Position numbers and translations under genes: made by a program. A stretch of DNA of 64,000 bases from Sphingomonas sp. TREG-RG-20F-R18-01 (lineage in GTDB: Bacteria; Pseudomonadota; Alphaproteobacteria; Sphingomonadales; Sphingomonadaceae). Under the pieces are notes generated by a model, which worked only from the letters and a program-made list of their open reading frames with translations, was not told where the DNA came from and made no database searches. This document shows, one piece after another, positions 34,771 to 43,303 of the stretch (within the stretch, counting starts at the first letter, position 1; each line of letters starts with the position of its first letter). Location of the stretch: contig NZ_JAKNQQ010000008.1 in the NCBI RefSeq assembly GCF_022662475.1, positions 62,001 to 126,000 of the forward strand, written 5' to 3'.

Positions 34771-36204
34771 ATGGCGACGGCATCGTTGCCCGGGCTCGGC
34801 CCGGATTTGAGCAAGGTCAATTTCGGCTTCATTGCCGCCATCGTCGCGGTGGCGACGATCGGCGGATTCATGTTCGGCTATGACTCGGGCGTGATCAACG
34901 GTACGCAAAAGGGGCTCGAGGCGGCGTTCGACCTCGGCAAGCTCGGGATCGGGATCAACGTCGGCGCGATCCTCGTCGGGTCGTCGATCGGCGCGTTCAC
35001 CGCCGGGCGGCTCGCCGACCGGATCGGGCGGCGCAGCGTGATGATGCTGGCGGCGGCGCTGTTCCTCGTCAGCGCCCTCGCAGCGGGGGCGGCGAGCACG
35101 TCGATCATCTTCATCCTTGCCCGCATCGTCGGCGGCCTGGGCGTCGGCGCGGCGAGCGTCATCTCGCCGGTCTATATTTCCGAAGTCACCCCCGCCTCGA
35201 TCCGTGGCCGCCTGTCGAGCGTCCAGCAGGTGATGATCATCACCGGGCTGACCGGCGCGTTCGTCGCCAATTACGTGCTGGCGCATTATGCCGGCGGCTC
35301 GACCGCGATCCTCTGGCTGGACCAGCCGGCATGGCGCTGGATGTTCTGGCTCCAGGCGATCCCCGCCGCGATCTACTTCCTCGCGCTGCTGATCATCCCG
35401 GAGAGCCCGCGCTACCTGATGGTCAAGGGATATGACGAACGGGCCCGCGTCGTGCTCGCCCGGCTGTTCGGGCAGGAAGAGGCGGACCGCAAGGTCACCG
35501 AAATCCGCGCGAGCCTGTCGGCGGATCATCACAAGCCGCGCCTGTCCGACCTGCTCGACAAGCGGACCGGCAAGATCCGTCCGATCCTGTGGGCGGGCAT
35601 CGGTCTCGCGATCTTCCAGCAGCTCGTCGGCATCAACGTCGTCTTCTATTATGGCGCGACGCTGTGGGAGGCCGTCGGCTTCTCCGAGAATTATGCGCTC
35701 CAGACCAACATCCTGTCCGGCGTACTGTCGATCGGCGCGTGCGTCTTCACGATCGCGTTCGTCGACAAGATCGGCCGCAAGCCGCTGCTGCTCGTGGGTT
35801 CGGCGGGCATGGCGGTGACGCTGGCAACGGTGGCCTATGCCTTCTCGACCGCGGTGACGGGCGCGGACGGTGCGGTGACGCTGCCCGGCAACAACGGCGT
35901 GATCGCGCTCGTTGCCGCCAACCTGTACGTCGTGTTCTTCAACTTCAGCTGGGGCCCGATCATGTGGGTCATGCTGGGCGAGATGTTCCCCAACCAGATC
36001 CGCGGATCGGGGCTTGCGGTCGCAGGCTTCGCGCAGTGGATCGCCAATGCCGCAATCTCGGTCAGCTTCCCGGCGCTCGCCGTGTCGCCGGGCCTTGCGG
36101 TCACCTACACCGGCTATGCGGTATTCGCGGCGATCTCGTTCTTCTTCGTCAAGGCGATGATCAACGAAACACGCGGCCGCGAACTGGAAGACATGGAGGG
36201 CTGA
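34771..36204 (+). CDS. MFS sugar porter (XylE/GalP type)
   Basis: 477-residue proton-sugar symporter with 12 hydrophobic segments. The sugar-porter signatures are present: GFMFGYDSGVINGT in TM1, DRIGRRSVMM and DKIGRKPLLL in the 2-3 and 8-9 loops, PESPRYLMVKG at the end of TM6, and QQLVGINVVFYY in TM7 (sugar-binding QQ). Context makes xylose the likely substrate. It is the last gene before the terminator, 25 bp after xylC. Confidence 0.93.
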   Translation: MATASLPGLGPDLSKVNFGFIAAIVAVATIGGFMFGYDSGVINGTQKGLEAAFDLGKLGIGINVGAILVGSSIGAFTAGRLADRIGRRSVMMLAAALFLVSALAAGAASTSIIFILARIVGGLGVGAASVISPVYISEVTPASIRGRLSSVQQVMIITGLTGAFVANYVLAHYAGGSTAILWLDQPAWRWMFWLQAIPAAIYFLALLIIPESPRYLMVKGYDERARVVLARLFGQEEADRKVTEIRASLSADHHKPRLSDLLDKRTGKIRPILWAGIGLAIFQQLVGINVVFYYGATLWEAVGFSENYALQTNILSGVLSIGACVFTIAFVDKIGRKPLLLVGSAGMAVTLATVAYAFSTAVTGADGAVTLPGNNGVIALVAANLYVVFFNFSWGPIMWVMLGEMFPNQIRGSGLAVAGFAQWIANAAISVSFPALAVSPGLAVTYTGYAVFAAISFFFVKAMINETRGRELEDMEG

Positions 36205-36220
36205 GCCTGCTCCAGACCTG

Positions 36221-36257
36221 AAAAAGGCCCCGTTCCGGAGGGAACGGGGCCTTTTTT
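36221..36257 (+). terminator. Intrinsic terminator of the xyl operon
   Basis: AAAAAGGCCCCGTTCC and GGAACGGGGCCTTTTTT form a 16-bp perfect stem with a 4-base loop and a run of six T, the clearest rho-independent terminator in the window. It is symmetrical and so could also stop the GT8-like gene that reads toward it. Confidence 0.93.
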
Positions 36258-36312
36258 CTTTGGGTCGCAGCCGGGGTGCTGCGGGTACTGCCGGGGGGGG
36301 CTGGAGCGTGGA

Positions 36313-37275
36313 CTAGAGCGCGGTCCCGGTCCCGGCTTGCAACGTGCGCATGTCGGCCTCGACCAGCGAGGTTCCGGAGGTGATCCAGGATCGCACGCGC
36401 GCGCGACGAAGGCCGTTGATCCAGTAGACGACGCCCATGCCGGGCCAGACCGGGGGCAGTCCGTCGCCGAGCGCGTTGGCAATCACCCGCAGGAATGCCC
36501 GTTCCCGCTTGTCCGCGCGCCGCGCGCGCAGCGGGAGGAATTTCTGCGGCCCGGTGTAATGCCGTAGCGCCGCCTGTTTCCAGAGATCGGTCTGAAAGGT
36601 GATCGACTGGACGTTCCAGGTCAGCGGTAGCGGCGTCCACTGGTTTTCGAACGCCTGGTTGAACGCGCATTGGTCCACCAGCTTGCACGCCTCGTTATAC
36701 GGGCAATAGGATTGGTGGATCTGGCAGTATTTGTCATATTCGGCGCGAAAATGCGCGATGTCGCCGCGCGTCAGGTCGAACAGCATCACCCCCGAATTGA
36801 AGTAATATCGGGAAGCGTTGACGGGCGTGAAGGTCGTGGAAAATCCCGTCTCGCCGACTTCCTGGGTCTGCGACAGTTCGAACACCGCCGCGATCGGATT
36901 TCCGCGAAAATCGACCTGGGATATTGGCAGGGGCTCGTAGAAAATCGTGTCGGTGTCGGCGTAGAGAACGCGGTCATGCGCGCCGACAAGGCTCTGGATC
37001 GCGGTGAACTTCTGGTATGCGGTGCGCGTGAGGTGCTTGGTAACCTGGAAGTTCTTGTCCTGATACGTGTTCTGCGTCAGGCGAATGATCTGCAGCGGAC
37101 TGCCCAGGCGCTGCGCCAGCCGGAGCAGGCCATCGGTTTCCGCCGGTCCATCCCAACGATCGATGAACAGATACGGGGTGAAAGGTTCCGTCTGGGTCAG
37201 AAGCGCCGATGCCATCGCATACCGCGCAAGACAGTATCCCCGTGCGTCAGTCACCATTGCCAGAGCCGAGTGCAT
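36313..37275 (-). CDS. GT8-like glycosyltransferase
   Basis: 320-residue GT-A fold protein. DRVLYADTDTIFY holds the DxD metal/nucleotide-sugar motif; NSGVMLFDL and QCAFNQAF are the usual GT8/LgtC-type continuation, and LTWNVQSI the later acceptor side. No signal or membrane segment is seen. It stands alone between the xyl terminator and the LacI regulator, unrelated in function to either. Its upstream 100 bp is clearly AT-richer than the surroundings, suggesting acquisition. Donor and acceptor are unknown. Confidence 0.78.
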   Translation of the reverse strand: MHSALAMVTDARGYCLARYAMASALLTQTEPFTPYLFIDRWDGPAETDGLLRLAQRLGSPLQIIRLTQNTYQDKNFQVTKHLTRTAYQKFTAIQSLVGAHDRVLYADTDTIFYEPLPISQVDFRGNPIAAVFELSQTQEVGETGFSTTFTPVNASRYYFNSGVMLFDLTRGDIAHFRAEYDKYCQIHQSYCPYNEACKLVDQCAFNQAFENQWTPLPLTWNVQSITFQTDLWKQAALRHYTGPQKFLPLRARRADKRERAFLRVIANALGDGLPPVWPGMGVVYWINGLRRARVRSWITSGTSLVEADMRTLQAGTGTAL

Positions 37276-37428
37276 TCGGAATTCCCCACGAACCCTGCAA
37301 CTATGGACCTAAAGATATACGCTAGTCTCGTCAGCCGGAATAACGCATTTTGCGTATGGCAGTATTTCCTTCGGCCAGGATCTGTCTTTTCGGACGCCAA
37401 GGAAACCTTCGGCCCGGGCGGCCGGTCG

Positions 37429-38520
37429 TCAGCCTTCCTTGGACGCCAGCACCACCACGGGCCGGCGGCGTGGCGCCGCGTCGGACTGGCGCCGGATCAA
37501 CGCATAATCGGCGAGGACGTGCGGCTCGGTGATTTCGCTGGAGCGTCCCGCCTTGCCCATGCGGATCGCATGCACGAGCAGTTCGACCGCCATGCGCGAC
37601 ATTTCCACGACCGGTTGGCGGATCGTGGTCAGTTCGGGCCAGATCGTCGTCGCCAGCGCGGTATCGTCGAAGCCGCAGACGGTCAGGTCGCTCGGGACGT
37701 CGAGTCCCCGGCGATGCGCGATCGCGACGGTGGCGGCGGCCATGTCGTCGTTCGAGGCGAAGATCGCGGTTGGCGTGTCGGAGAGATCGAGCAGGCGATC
37801 GGCCGCGTCGAGCCCCGAGCGATAGGTGAACAGCCCTTCGGTCACGAGCGCGGGATCGTCGGGGAGGCGCATGTCGGCCAGGGCGGCGCGATAGCCCTCG
37901 AGCCGCTCTGCGCTGGCCGTCTGGTTGGGGTTGCCCGTGATGAAGCCGATTCGCACATGGCCGAGCGCACCGAGGTGTCGCGTCATGTCATAAGCGGCCT
38001 GGCGATCGTCGATGCTGACCGACAGCGCCCATTCGGGCGCGCGGCCGGTCGCGACCGCGACGATCGGCACGCCGGCCGCCTCCAGCGCGGCGAGCACGTC
38101 GGGCGAATCGCTCAGTGGGGGCGGGAGGACGATCCCGTCGACGCGACCGTTGAGCAGATGCATGACGGCGGCGGCTTCCTGACCGGGCTCATCGCACTTT
38201 TCCACGACGAGCTGGACGTTGCTGCGGCTGGCCTGGTCGAGGCTGCCGACCAGGAACGCGCTGAGATAGGCGAAGCTTGGGTTGGAATGGAGCAGCCCGA
38301 TCCGCATTTCCTCGCCGCCCGCCAGGGTGCGGGCCGCGGCGTTGGGCGCGTAGTTGAGCTCGGCGATGGCGGCTTCGACGCGTTCGCGGGTCTGGTCGCG
38401 GACGGTGTGCTTGGCGTTGATGACGCGCGACACGGTCATCGGCGACACCCCGGCCTTGCGCGCGACGTCGGTGATCGTCGGTACGTTGTGCTGGCGCCGG
38501 GAGGGTCGGGTTTCCGTCAT
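37429..38520 (-). CDS. LacI-family transcriptional regulator
   Basis: 363 residues. The N-terminal helix-turn-helix PTITDVARKAGVSPMTVSRV and hinge NAAARTLAGG are typical of LacI/GalR proteins; the periplasmic-binding-protein-like core includes VDGIVLPPPL, IGFITGNPNQ and FASNDDMAAATV. It lies between the xyl operon and a second MFS gene, and both of those have the same 14-bp palindrome in their promoters. I infer that it represses both until a sugar or sugar acid (xylose or xylonate) binds. Divergent from the MFS gene. Confidence 0.93.
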   Translation of the reverse strand: MTETRPSRRQHNVPTITDVARKAGVSPMTVSRVINAKHTVRDQTRERVEAAIAELNYAPNAAARTLAGGEEMRIGLLHSNPSFAYLSAFLVGSLDQASRSNVQLVVEKCDEPGQEAAAVMHLLNGRVDGIVLPPPLSDSPDVLAALEAAGVPIVAVATGRAPEWALSVSIDDRQAAYDMTRHLGALGHVRIGFITGNPNQTASAERLEGYRAALADMRLPDDPALVTEGLFTYRSGLDAADRLLDLSDTPTAIFASNDDMAAATVAIAHRRGLDVPSDLTVCGFDDTALATTIWPELTTIRQPVVEMSRMAVELLVHAIRMGKAGRSSEITEPHVLADYALIRRQSDAAPRRRPVVVLASKEG

Positions 38521-38705
38521 ACGGGTCCTTTCGAGGGCACGACTATGACCCGATCGTTAGGCTCTCGGCAAGTCGGGGTTTCCAGGCGTGTTCGCGGACG
38601 GCCCGACCAGGGGCCGATCGATGCTGCGGATCGGCGGGGCGGGGCGCAATGGCGGCCGTCTGGCGCGTCTGGGCGCGGTGCGGGGGCACCCTGACCAGTG
38701 CGCCG

Positions 38706-38745
38706 TTGACAGACCGGCGGCGCTTCGACCATGATAACGCTAACA
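38706..38745 (+). promoter_or_regulatory. MFS promoter with LacI-type operator
   Basis: TTGACA (38706-38711), an 18-bp spacer and CATGAT form a plausible promoter. The operator TGATAACGCTAACA at 38732-38745 overlaps the -10 element and fits the same TGnTAnCGnTAnCA pattern as the xylX site. The distance from TTGACA to the operator is 26 bp here and 24 bp at xylX, so the architecture is alike. Confidence 0.65.
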
Positions 38746-38793
38746 CAACGATGGCATCACAAGCAATGCCACGTCTGCGCACGCAGGGGAGGA

Positions 38794-38907
38794 ATGCCGA
38801 TGGGTCTTTGCACCAAGGAGAGCGTGGACAGGGTCAGCCCTCGACCGCGTGGCGTGGGTGTCGCACCCCTCTGGTTCGCTTTGTCGCAATTCGGCCGGCG
38901 CTCTTGA
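38794..38907 (+). CDS. Possible 37-codon leader peptide
   Basis: A short frame opens at an ATG right behind GGGGAGGA, the best ribosome-binding site in this leader, and runs 37 codons (MPMGLCTKESV... ending GRRS). Its TGA overlaps a TTG that is in frame with the MFS gene (TTGA). It may couple translation of the transporter; it could equally be chance. It resembles no known protein. Confidence 0.35.
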   Translation: MPMGLCTKESVDRVSPRPRGVGVAPLWFALSQFGRRS

Positions 38908-40220
38908 GCGCGCTCGGCGACCAGGTCCCCCGGGCACCGGAAACGGCGGAGCACGCCGTTCCCCGACCGCGCGGGCGAGTCCGCTGGATCATCTGCGCGC
39001 TGCTCTTCGCGGCGGTGGTATTGTCATACATCGACCGCCTGGTGCTGGGCGTCCTCAAGCCGGAGCTTTCCAGCCTCTATGGTTGGTCCAACACCGGATA
39101 CGGCGACATTACCGGTTATTTCCAGGTGTGTTACGGGTTCGGCTTCCTGTTCTTCGGCTGGCTGATCGATCGGATCGGCGCACGGACGGGCTATCTTCTC
39201 GCCATGGCGACCTGGACGATCGGGCATCTCGCGCAGGTGCTGGTGACGAGCACGACGGGTTTCGTGATCGCCCGGATCCCGCTCGCGCTAGGGGAAGCGG
39301 GTACCTATCCGTCCGCACTGGCGGCGGTGTCGCAATGGTTCCCCAAGAAGGAGCGCGCGCTCGCGATCGGCATCTTCAATGCCGGTGCCAATGTCGGGGC
39401 GGTGGTCACGCCGCTCCTCGTGTCGCTGCTCGTCGTATCGTTCGCGCTCAACTGGCGGTGGGCGTTCATCGTGACCGGGTCCTTCAATCTGGTGTGGCTC
39501 GGCATGTGGTTCTGGCTGTACCGCAAGCCCGCCGACCATCCCCGGCTCACCCGGGAGGAGCGCGCCTGGATCGAAACCGAAGCGGCCGAGGATGTCGGTC
39601 GCGCGAGTTTCCGGCGCGTGCTGCGCCACCGCGAAACCTGGGCCTATATGGCCGGGCGCTTCCTGATCGATCCGGTGTGGTGGACCTTCCTGTTCTGGCT
39701 GCCGGACTTCTTCAGCAAGCAATATGGCTATGACCTCAAGAGCTTCGGCCCGCCGCTGGTGGCCATCTACATCATGGCCGACTTCGGTGCGATTTCGGGC
39801 GGCTGGTATTCGTCGCACCTGCTCAAGCGTGGCGTGGCGACTGGTCGCGCGCGCAAGCGGGCGATGTTCGCCTGCGCCCTGTTCGCGTTGCCGGTGATGT
39901 TCGCGGTCCAGGCGAGCAACATCTGGATCGCGGTCGGGCTGATCGGGCTGGCGTGCGCGGCGCACCAGGGGTTCTCGACCAACCTGTTCGCGCTGCCGGG
40001 CGATCTCTTCCCGCGCTATGCGCAAGGCACGCTCGTCGGGCTGGGCGGATTCGCCGGGGCGGCGGGGGGCTTCATCGCATCCAAGTCGCTCGGGTTGCTG
40101 CTCGATACGGTGGGGAGCTACCAGCCGTTCTTCATCGCGTGCGGCCTCGCCTATCTGCTGGCGCTGCTCGTGACCCACCTGCTCAATCCGCGCTACGTGG
40201 CGGTGACGATCGCCCCGTGA
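38904..40220 (+). CDS. MFS transporter, anion:cation symporter type (ExuT-like)
   Basis: From the TTG at 38904 the protein has 438 residues, the usual length of the ACS family (hexuronate, galactonate and tartrate carriers). It has 12 hydrophobic segments, with VVLSYIDRLVLGVLKPEL in TM1 and FFGWLIDRIGARTGY in the motif-A loop. The frame is open much further upstream (ATGs at 38754 and 38766), but those lack ribosome-binding sites and add a low-complexity Arg/Gly stretch. The start is therefore a judgement. The substrate is probably a sugar acid; the LacI-type operator ties it to the xyl operon. Confidence 0.85.
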   Translation: MSALGDQVPRAPETAEHAVPRPRGRVRWIICALLFAAVVLSYIDRLVLGVLKPELSSLYGWSNTGYGDITGYFQVCYGFGFLFFGWLIDRIGARTGYLLAMATWTIGHLAQVLVTSTTGFVIARIPLALGEAGTYPSALAAVSQWFPKKERALAIGIFNAGANVGAVVTPLLVSLLVVSFALNWRWAFIVTGSFNLVWLGMWFWLYRKPADHPRLTREERAWIETEAAEDVGRASFRRVLRHRETWAYMAGRFLIDPVWWTFLFWLPDFFSKQYGYDLKSFGPPLVAIYIMADFGAISGGWYSSHLLKRGVATGRARKRAMFACALFALPVMFAVQASNIWIAVGLIGLACAAHQGFSTNLFALPGDLFPRYAQGTLVGLGGFAGAAGGFIASKSLGLLLDTVGSYQPFFIACGLAYLLALLVTHLLNPRYVAVTIAP

Positions 40221-40251
40221 CGGGGAATTGGCCGGGGTGGCGATCGCGGCT

Positions 40252-41325
40252 ATGCGGGATGCCATGAGCCTGGATCATCCCGATATCGTGACGTCGGTCG
40301 CGCGCTATGAATCCGAACTGGCGGCCACGCTCGGTTCGGCGGTGGTGGACGCGGACGTGCAGGAAAAGCATCGCAAGATGCGCAAGACCGCGTTCCAGTT
40401 CCTCCGCGCCACCTGCTTCCGCTGGGCGGAGACCGCGGCGACGCTGTGCCCCTCGCTGATGACCGCAGCGCCGGTCGGCGCGGTGGTCGATTCGCACGCG
40501 GGCAATTTCGGCTTGTGGCGCGATGCGCAGATGCGGCTCGTCTGGGGCGTCAATGACTTCGACGAGGCGGCGCGCGCACCCTGGCCGATGGATCTGGTGC
40601 GGCTGGCCGCGAGCCTGGTCCTGGCGCTGGACGATGCGCGGGCGGGCGAGATCGCGGATGCCGTGATCGCCGGCTATGCCGACGGCTTGGCGACACCCCG
40701 AGCCTTCGTGCTCGAGCGCGATCACGCCTGGTTGCGCGACGCGTTCACCGCATCCGACAAGGCGCGCGAAGCCTATTGGGCAAAGCTCGATGCCGCCTTG
40801 CCGGCACCGTGCAATCCCGCCGCCTTCGACCAGCCGCTGCGCGCGGCGCTCGGTCCGGTCGAGCAGGCGACGATCGCGCCGCGATCGGCCGGGGTCGGCA
40901 GTCTCGGCCGGCCGCGCTTCGTCGCGATGGGGCAATGGCGCGGGGGGCCGGTCGCCGCCGAGATCAAGGCGTTGCTGCCGTCGGCCTGGGTCGGGGGGCG
41001 CGTGGCCGGGTTGGCCGATCGGCTCGCGCACGGACGGTTCCGCTCGCCTGATCCGACCTTGCGTTATGCCGCGGATCACGTCGTCCGGCGGCTGGGGCCA
41101 AACAGCAGCAAGCTCGATTTCGACACGCTTGCCCCGGCGCTCCACACCAACCTGTTTTCCGCCATGGGGCGGGAGCTTGCCGCGATCCACCGCGACTCGA
41201 GCGAGGCCGCCCCGATCGCCAGCGAGCTTGCGGCTTTGCCGGCGGGCTGGCTCAAACGCGCCGCCAAGACCGTCGCGGCCGCGACCGAGGCGGATTGGGA
41301 CGAGTTCCGACGCGGCGCCGGCTGA
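40252..41325 (+). CDS. DUF2252 family protein
   Basis: About 357 residues matching the DUF2252 group: FLRATCFRWAE near the start, VVDSHAGNFGLWRDAQMRLV and VWGVNDFDEAARAPWPMDLVR, whose HxxN and NDFD elements recall aminoglycoside-phosphotransferase/kinase-like folds. The biochemical function is unknown. ATGs at 40252 and 40264 and a TTG at 40228 are all possible starts; none has a strong ribosome-binding site. It follows the MFS gene closely and may share its transcript. Confidence 0.82.
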   Translation: MRDAMSLDHPDIVTSVARYESELAATLGSAVVDADVQEKHRKMRKTAFQFLRATCFRWAETAATLCPSLMTAAPVGAVVDSHAGNFGLWRDAQMRLVWGVNDFDEAARAPWPMDLVRLAASLVLALDDARAGEIADAVIAGYADGLATPRAFVLERDHAWLRDAFTASDKAREAYWAKLDAALPAPCNPAAFDQPLRAALGPVEQATIAPRSAGVGSLGRPRFVAMGQWRGGPVAAEIKALLPSAWVGGRVAGLADRLAHGRFRSPDPTLRYAADHVVRRLGPNSSKLDFDTLAPALHTNLFSAMGRELAAIHRDSSEAAPIASELAALPAGWLKRAAKTVAAATEADWDEFRRGAG

Positions 41326-41366
41326 CGTTCGGCCGTCCTGCGGTGTCGGCCGGAGACTCGCGATCG

Positions 41367-41615
41367 TCAGCAGTCCTGGCGGTGTTGCTCCCGGCATTCC
41401 TTCTGCGCGCGCTTGCGCTCGCGGCCTTCGCGTTCTTCCTGCTTGCGCATCTTGCGGCCATAGTTGCGGTCGGATTCGGACTGGCTGGTCGTCGTCCAGT
41501 CGACGGTCTTGCCGACCGCCCGGACGGGAAAGGTCACGACACTGGCCGCTGTCCGGATGCAGCCGCCCGCCAGCAACGGAAGCATCGCGGCAGCGACAAG
41601 GGGCAGAAACTTCAT
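41367..41615 (-). CDS. Small lipoprotein
   Basis: 82 residues. A hydrophobic signal with lipobox LLAGGC gives a mature lipoprotein of about 64 residues whose second half is very charged (GRKMRKQEEREGRERKRAQK). The start overlaps the glycerophosphodiesterase stop (ATGA), so it is expressed with it. Function is unknown. Confidence 0.75.
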   Translation of the reverse strand: MKFLPLVAAAMLPLLAGGCIRTAASVVTFPVRAVGKTVDWTTTSQSESDRNYGRKMRKQEEREGRERKRAQKECREQHRQDC

Positions 41616-42745
41616 CGGTTTTCCTTCACGGCGTTGCGCGTCTGTACGCCAATTCCCGGGAAATCGGTGAAGAAACCGTCGATGCCAAGGGCGAGATAGC
41701 GGCGCATCGCCGCTTCGATCCTGCCGTGCGCCGCGGGATCGCTGCCGACCTGCAGGCTTTTCGGCAGGAATGCGTTCTCCGCGCGGAACGTCCAGGGATG
41801 CAGCCGCAGCCCGACGGCATGCGCGTCCGCCACCAGCGTGCTGGGCGCTGCATCGCCATTCTGGATCATGCCGAGACCCGGCCCGATGCCATAGGCATAG
41901 CCGGCGATCGCCTTGAGGCCGGCGGGCGTCGCCATCGCGGCGTAGCTCGGCGCGGCATGGTCGGCGGGGCCGCCGCTTGCGTCCATCAGCTGGATCAGGC
42001 GCAGCCCGGTCATCCCGTGGATGCGCTTGAGATTGTCGACTTCGAACGACTGGATGAACACGGGATCGCTCGGCCTGCTCCAACCGGCGGCCTTCAGCTG
42101 CGCGACGAGCAGCGCGTCCATCGGATGCCCGATGCTCGCGAAGTAGCTCGGATGCTTGGTCTCGGGATAGATGCCGACGACCCGCCCGCCGACCGAATGG
42201 CGCTTGGCGAGCGTGATGACCTCGGCGAGCGTCGGAACCTCGAACTGGCCGTCATATCTGGCGTTGTCGGGCCGCAGCTTGGGCAGCCGCTCGATCGCGC
42301 GGAGCGTTTTCAGCTCGGCCAGCGTGAAATCCTCGGTGAACCACCCGGTGTGGCTCTCGCCATCGATCATTTTGGTGGTGCGGCGGGCCGCGAATTCGGG
42401 ATGGCTCGCGACGTTGGTCGTGCCGGTGATGTCATTCTCATGGCGCGCGACGAAGACATTGTCCTTGGTCAGCACCAGGTCTGGCTCGATGAAGTCGGCG
42501 CCCTGTTCGATCGCAAGCGTATAGGAAGCAAGGGTATGTTCCGGGCGCAAGCCACTGGCGCCGCGATGCGCGATGACGATCGGCGGGGAGAGCGGATGCG
42601 ATGCGGGCGTGGCCATCGGCGCACTTTGCGCCATCGCCGGGGGTCCGGCTACCAGCGACAGCACGGCCAGATACAGAAAGCTTGATCGAAGGCTGTACGA
42701 AAAAGGACGTAGACCGCCGGTATGATCGGAAACCATTCGGTTCAT
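41612..42745 (-). CDS. Exported glycerophosphodiester phosphodiesterase
   Basis: Up to 377 residues. A signal peptide (SSFLYLAVLSLVAGPPAMA-QS) precedes a GDPD TIM barrel: IAHRGASGLRPEHTLASY (catalytic His, Arg, Glu), FIEPDLVLTKDNVFVARHEN (metal Glu/Asp and second catalytic His), and near the end IDGFFTDFPG. It releases glycerol-3-phosphate from deacylated phospholipids in the periplasm, as GlpQ does. ATGs at 42745 and 42736 are both possible; neither has a clear ribosome-binding site. Divergent from the molybdenum oxidoreductase operon. Confidence 0.9.
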   Translation of the reverse strand: MNRMVSDHTGGLRPFSYSLRSSFLYLAVLSLVAGPPAMAQSAPMATPASHPLSPPIVIAHRGASGLRPEHTLASYTLAIEQGADFIEPDLVLTKDNVFVARHENDITGTTNVASHPEFAARRTTKMIDGESHTGWFTEDFTLAELKTLRAIERLPKLRPDNARYDGQFEVPTLAEVITLAKRHSVGGRVVGIYPETKHPSYFASIGHPMDALLVAQLKAAGWSRPSDPVFIQSFEVDNLKRIHGMTGLRLIQLMDASGGPADHAAPSYAAMATPAGLKAIAGYAYGIGPGLGMIQNGDAAPSTLVADAHAVGLRLHPWTFRAENAFLPKSLQVGSDPAAHGRIEAAMRRYLALGIDGFFTDFPGIGVQTRNAVKENR

Positions 42746-42781
42746 GTTCGTTAACCCGTGCTGAAAGGGAGGCCATACCCC

Positions 42782-43303
42782 ATGCAATTCACCATCAACG
42801 GCGAAACCCACGAGGTCGAGCCCGATATCCGCGCGTCGCTGCTCGACGTACTGCGTGAACACGTCGGTCTGACCGGCACCAAGAAGGGGTGCGACCACGG
42901 CCAGTGCGGTGCGTGCACCGTTCTCGTCAACGGGCGCCGGATCAATTCATGTCTCACGCTGGCAGTCATGCATCAGGATGATGACATTCTGACGATCGAA
43001 GGCCTTGGCAGCGCGGACAATCTGCATCCGATGCAGGCGGCGTTCGTCAAGCATGACGGCTATCAGTGCGGCTATTGCACCCCCGGGCAGATCTGCTCCG
43101 CGGTCGGCATGCTCGACGAGGTCAAGAAGGGCTGGCCCAGCCACGTCTCCGACAGGCTCGACAGCGTGTCGTTGAGCAACGACGAGATTTCGGAGCGGAT
43201 GAGCGGCAATCTTTGCCGGTGCTCGGCCTATCCCAACATCGTCGACGCGATTTCCGAAGTGTCCGGGCTCACCCCCGCCAAGAAAGAGGCAGCGGACGCA
43301 TGA
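42782..43303 (+). CDS. paoA: Aldehyde oxidoreductase 2Fe-2S subunit (PaoA/YagT-like)
   Basis: 173-residue electron-transfer subunit with two [2Fe-2S] clusters: the plant-ferredoxin type CDHGQCGACTVLVNG with a later Cys in INSC, and the all-helical type CGYCTPGQI with CRCSAYP. It passes electrons from the molybdenum centre to the FAD subunit. E. coli PaoA has a Tat signal, but this protein begins directly with MQFTINGETHEVE, so the complex is probably cytosolic. GGGAGG lies at a suitable distance from the ATG. The stop overlaps the next start (ATGA). Confidence 0.93.
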   Translation: MQFTINGETHEVEPDIRASLLDVLREHVGLTGTKKGCDHGQCGACTVLVNGRRINSCLTLAVMHQDDDILTIEGLGSADNLHPMQAAFVKHDGYQCGYCTPGQICSAVGMLDEVKKGWPSHVSDRLDSVSLSNDEISERMSGNLCRCSAYPNIVDAISEVSGLTPAKKEAADA

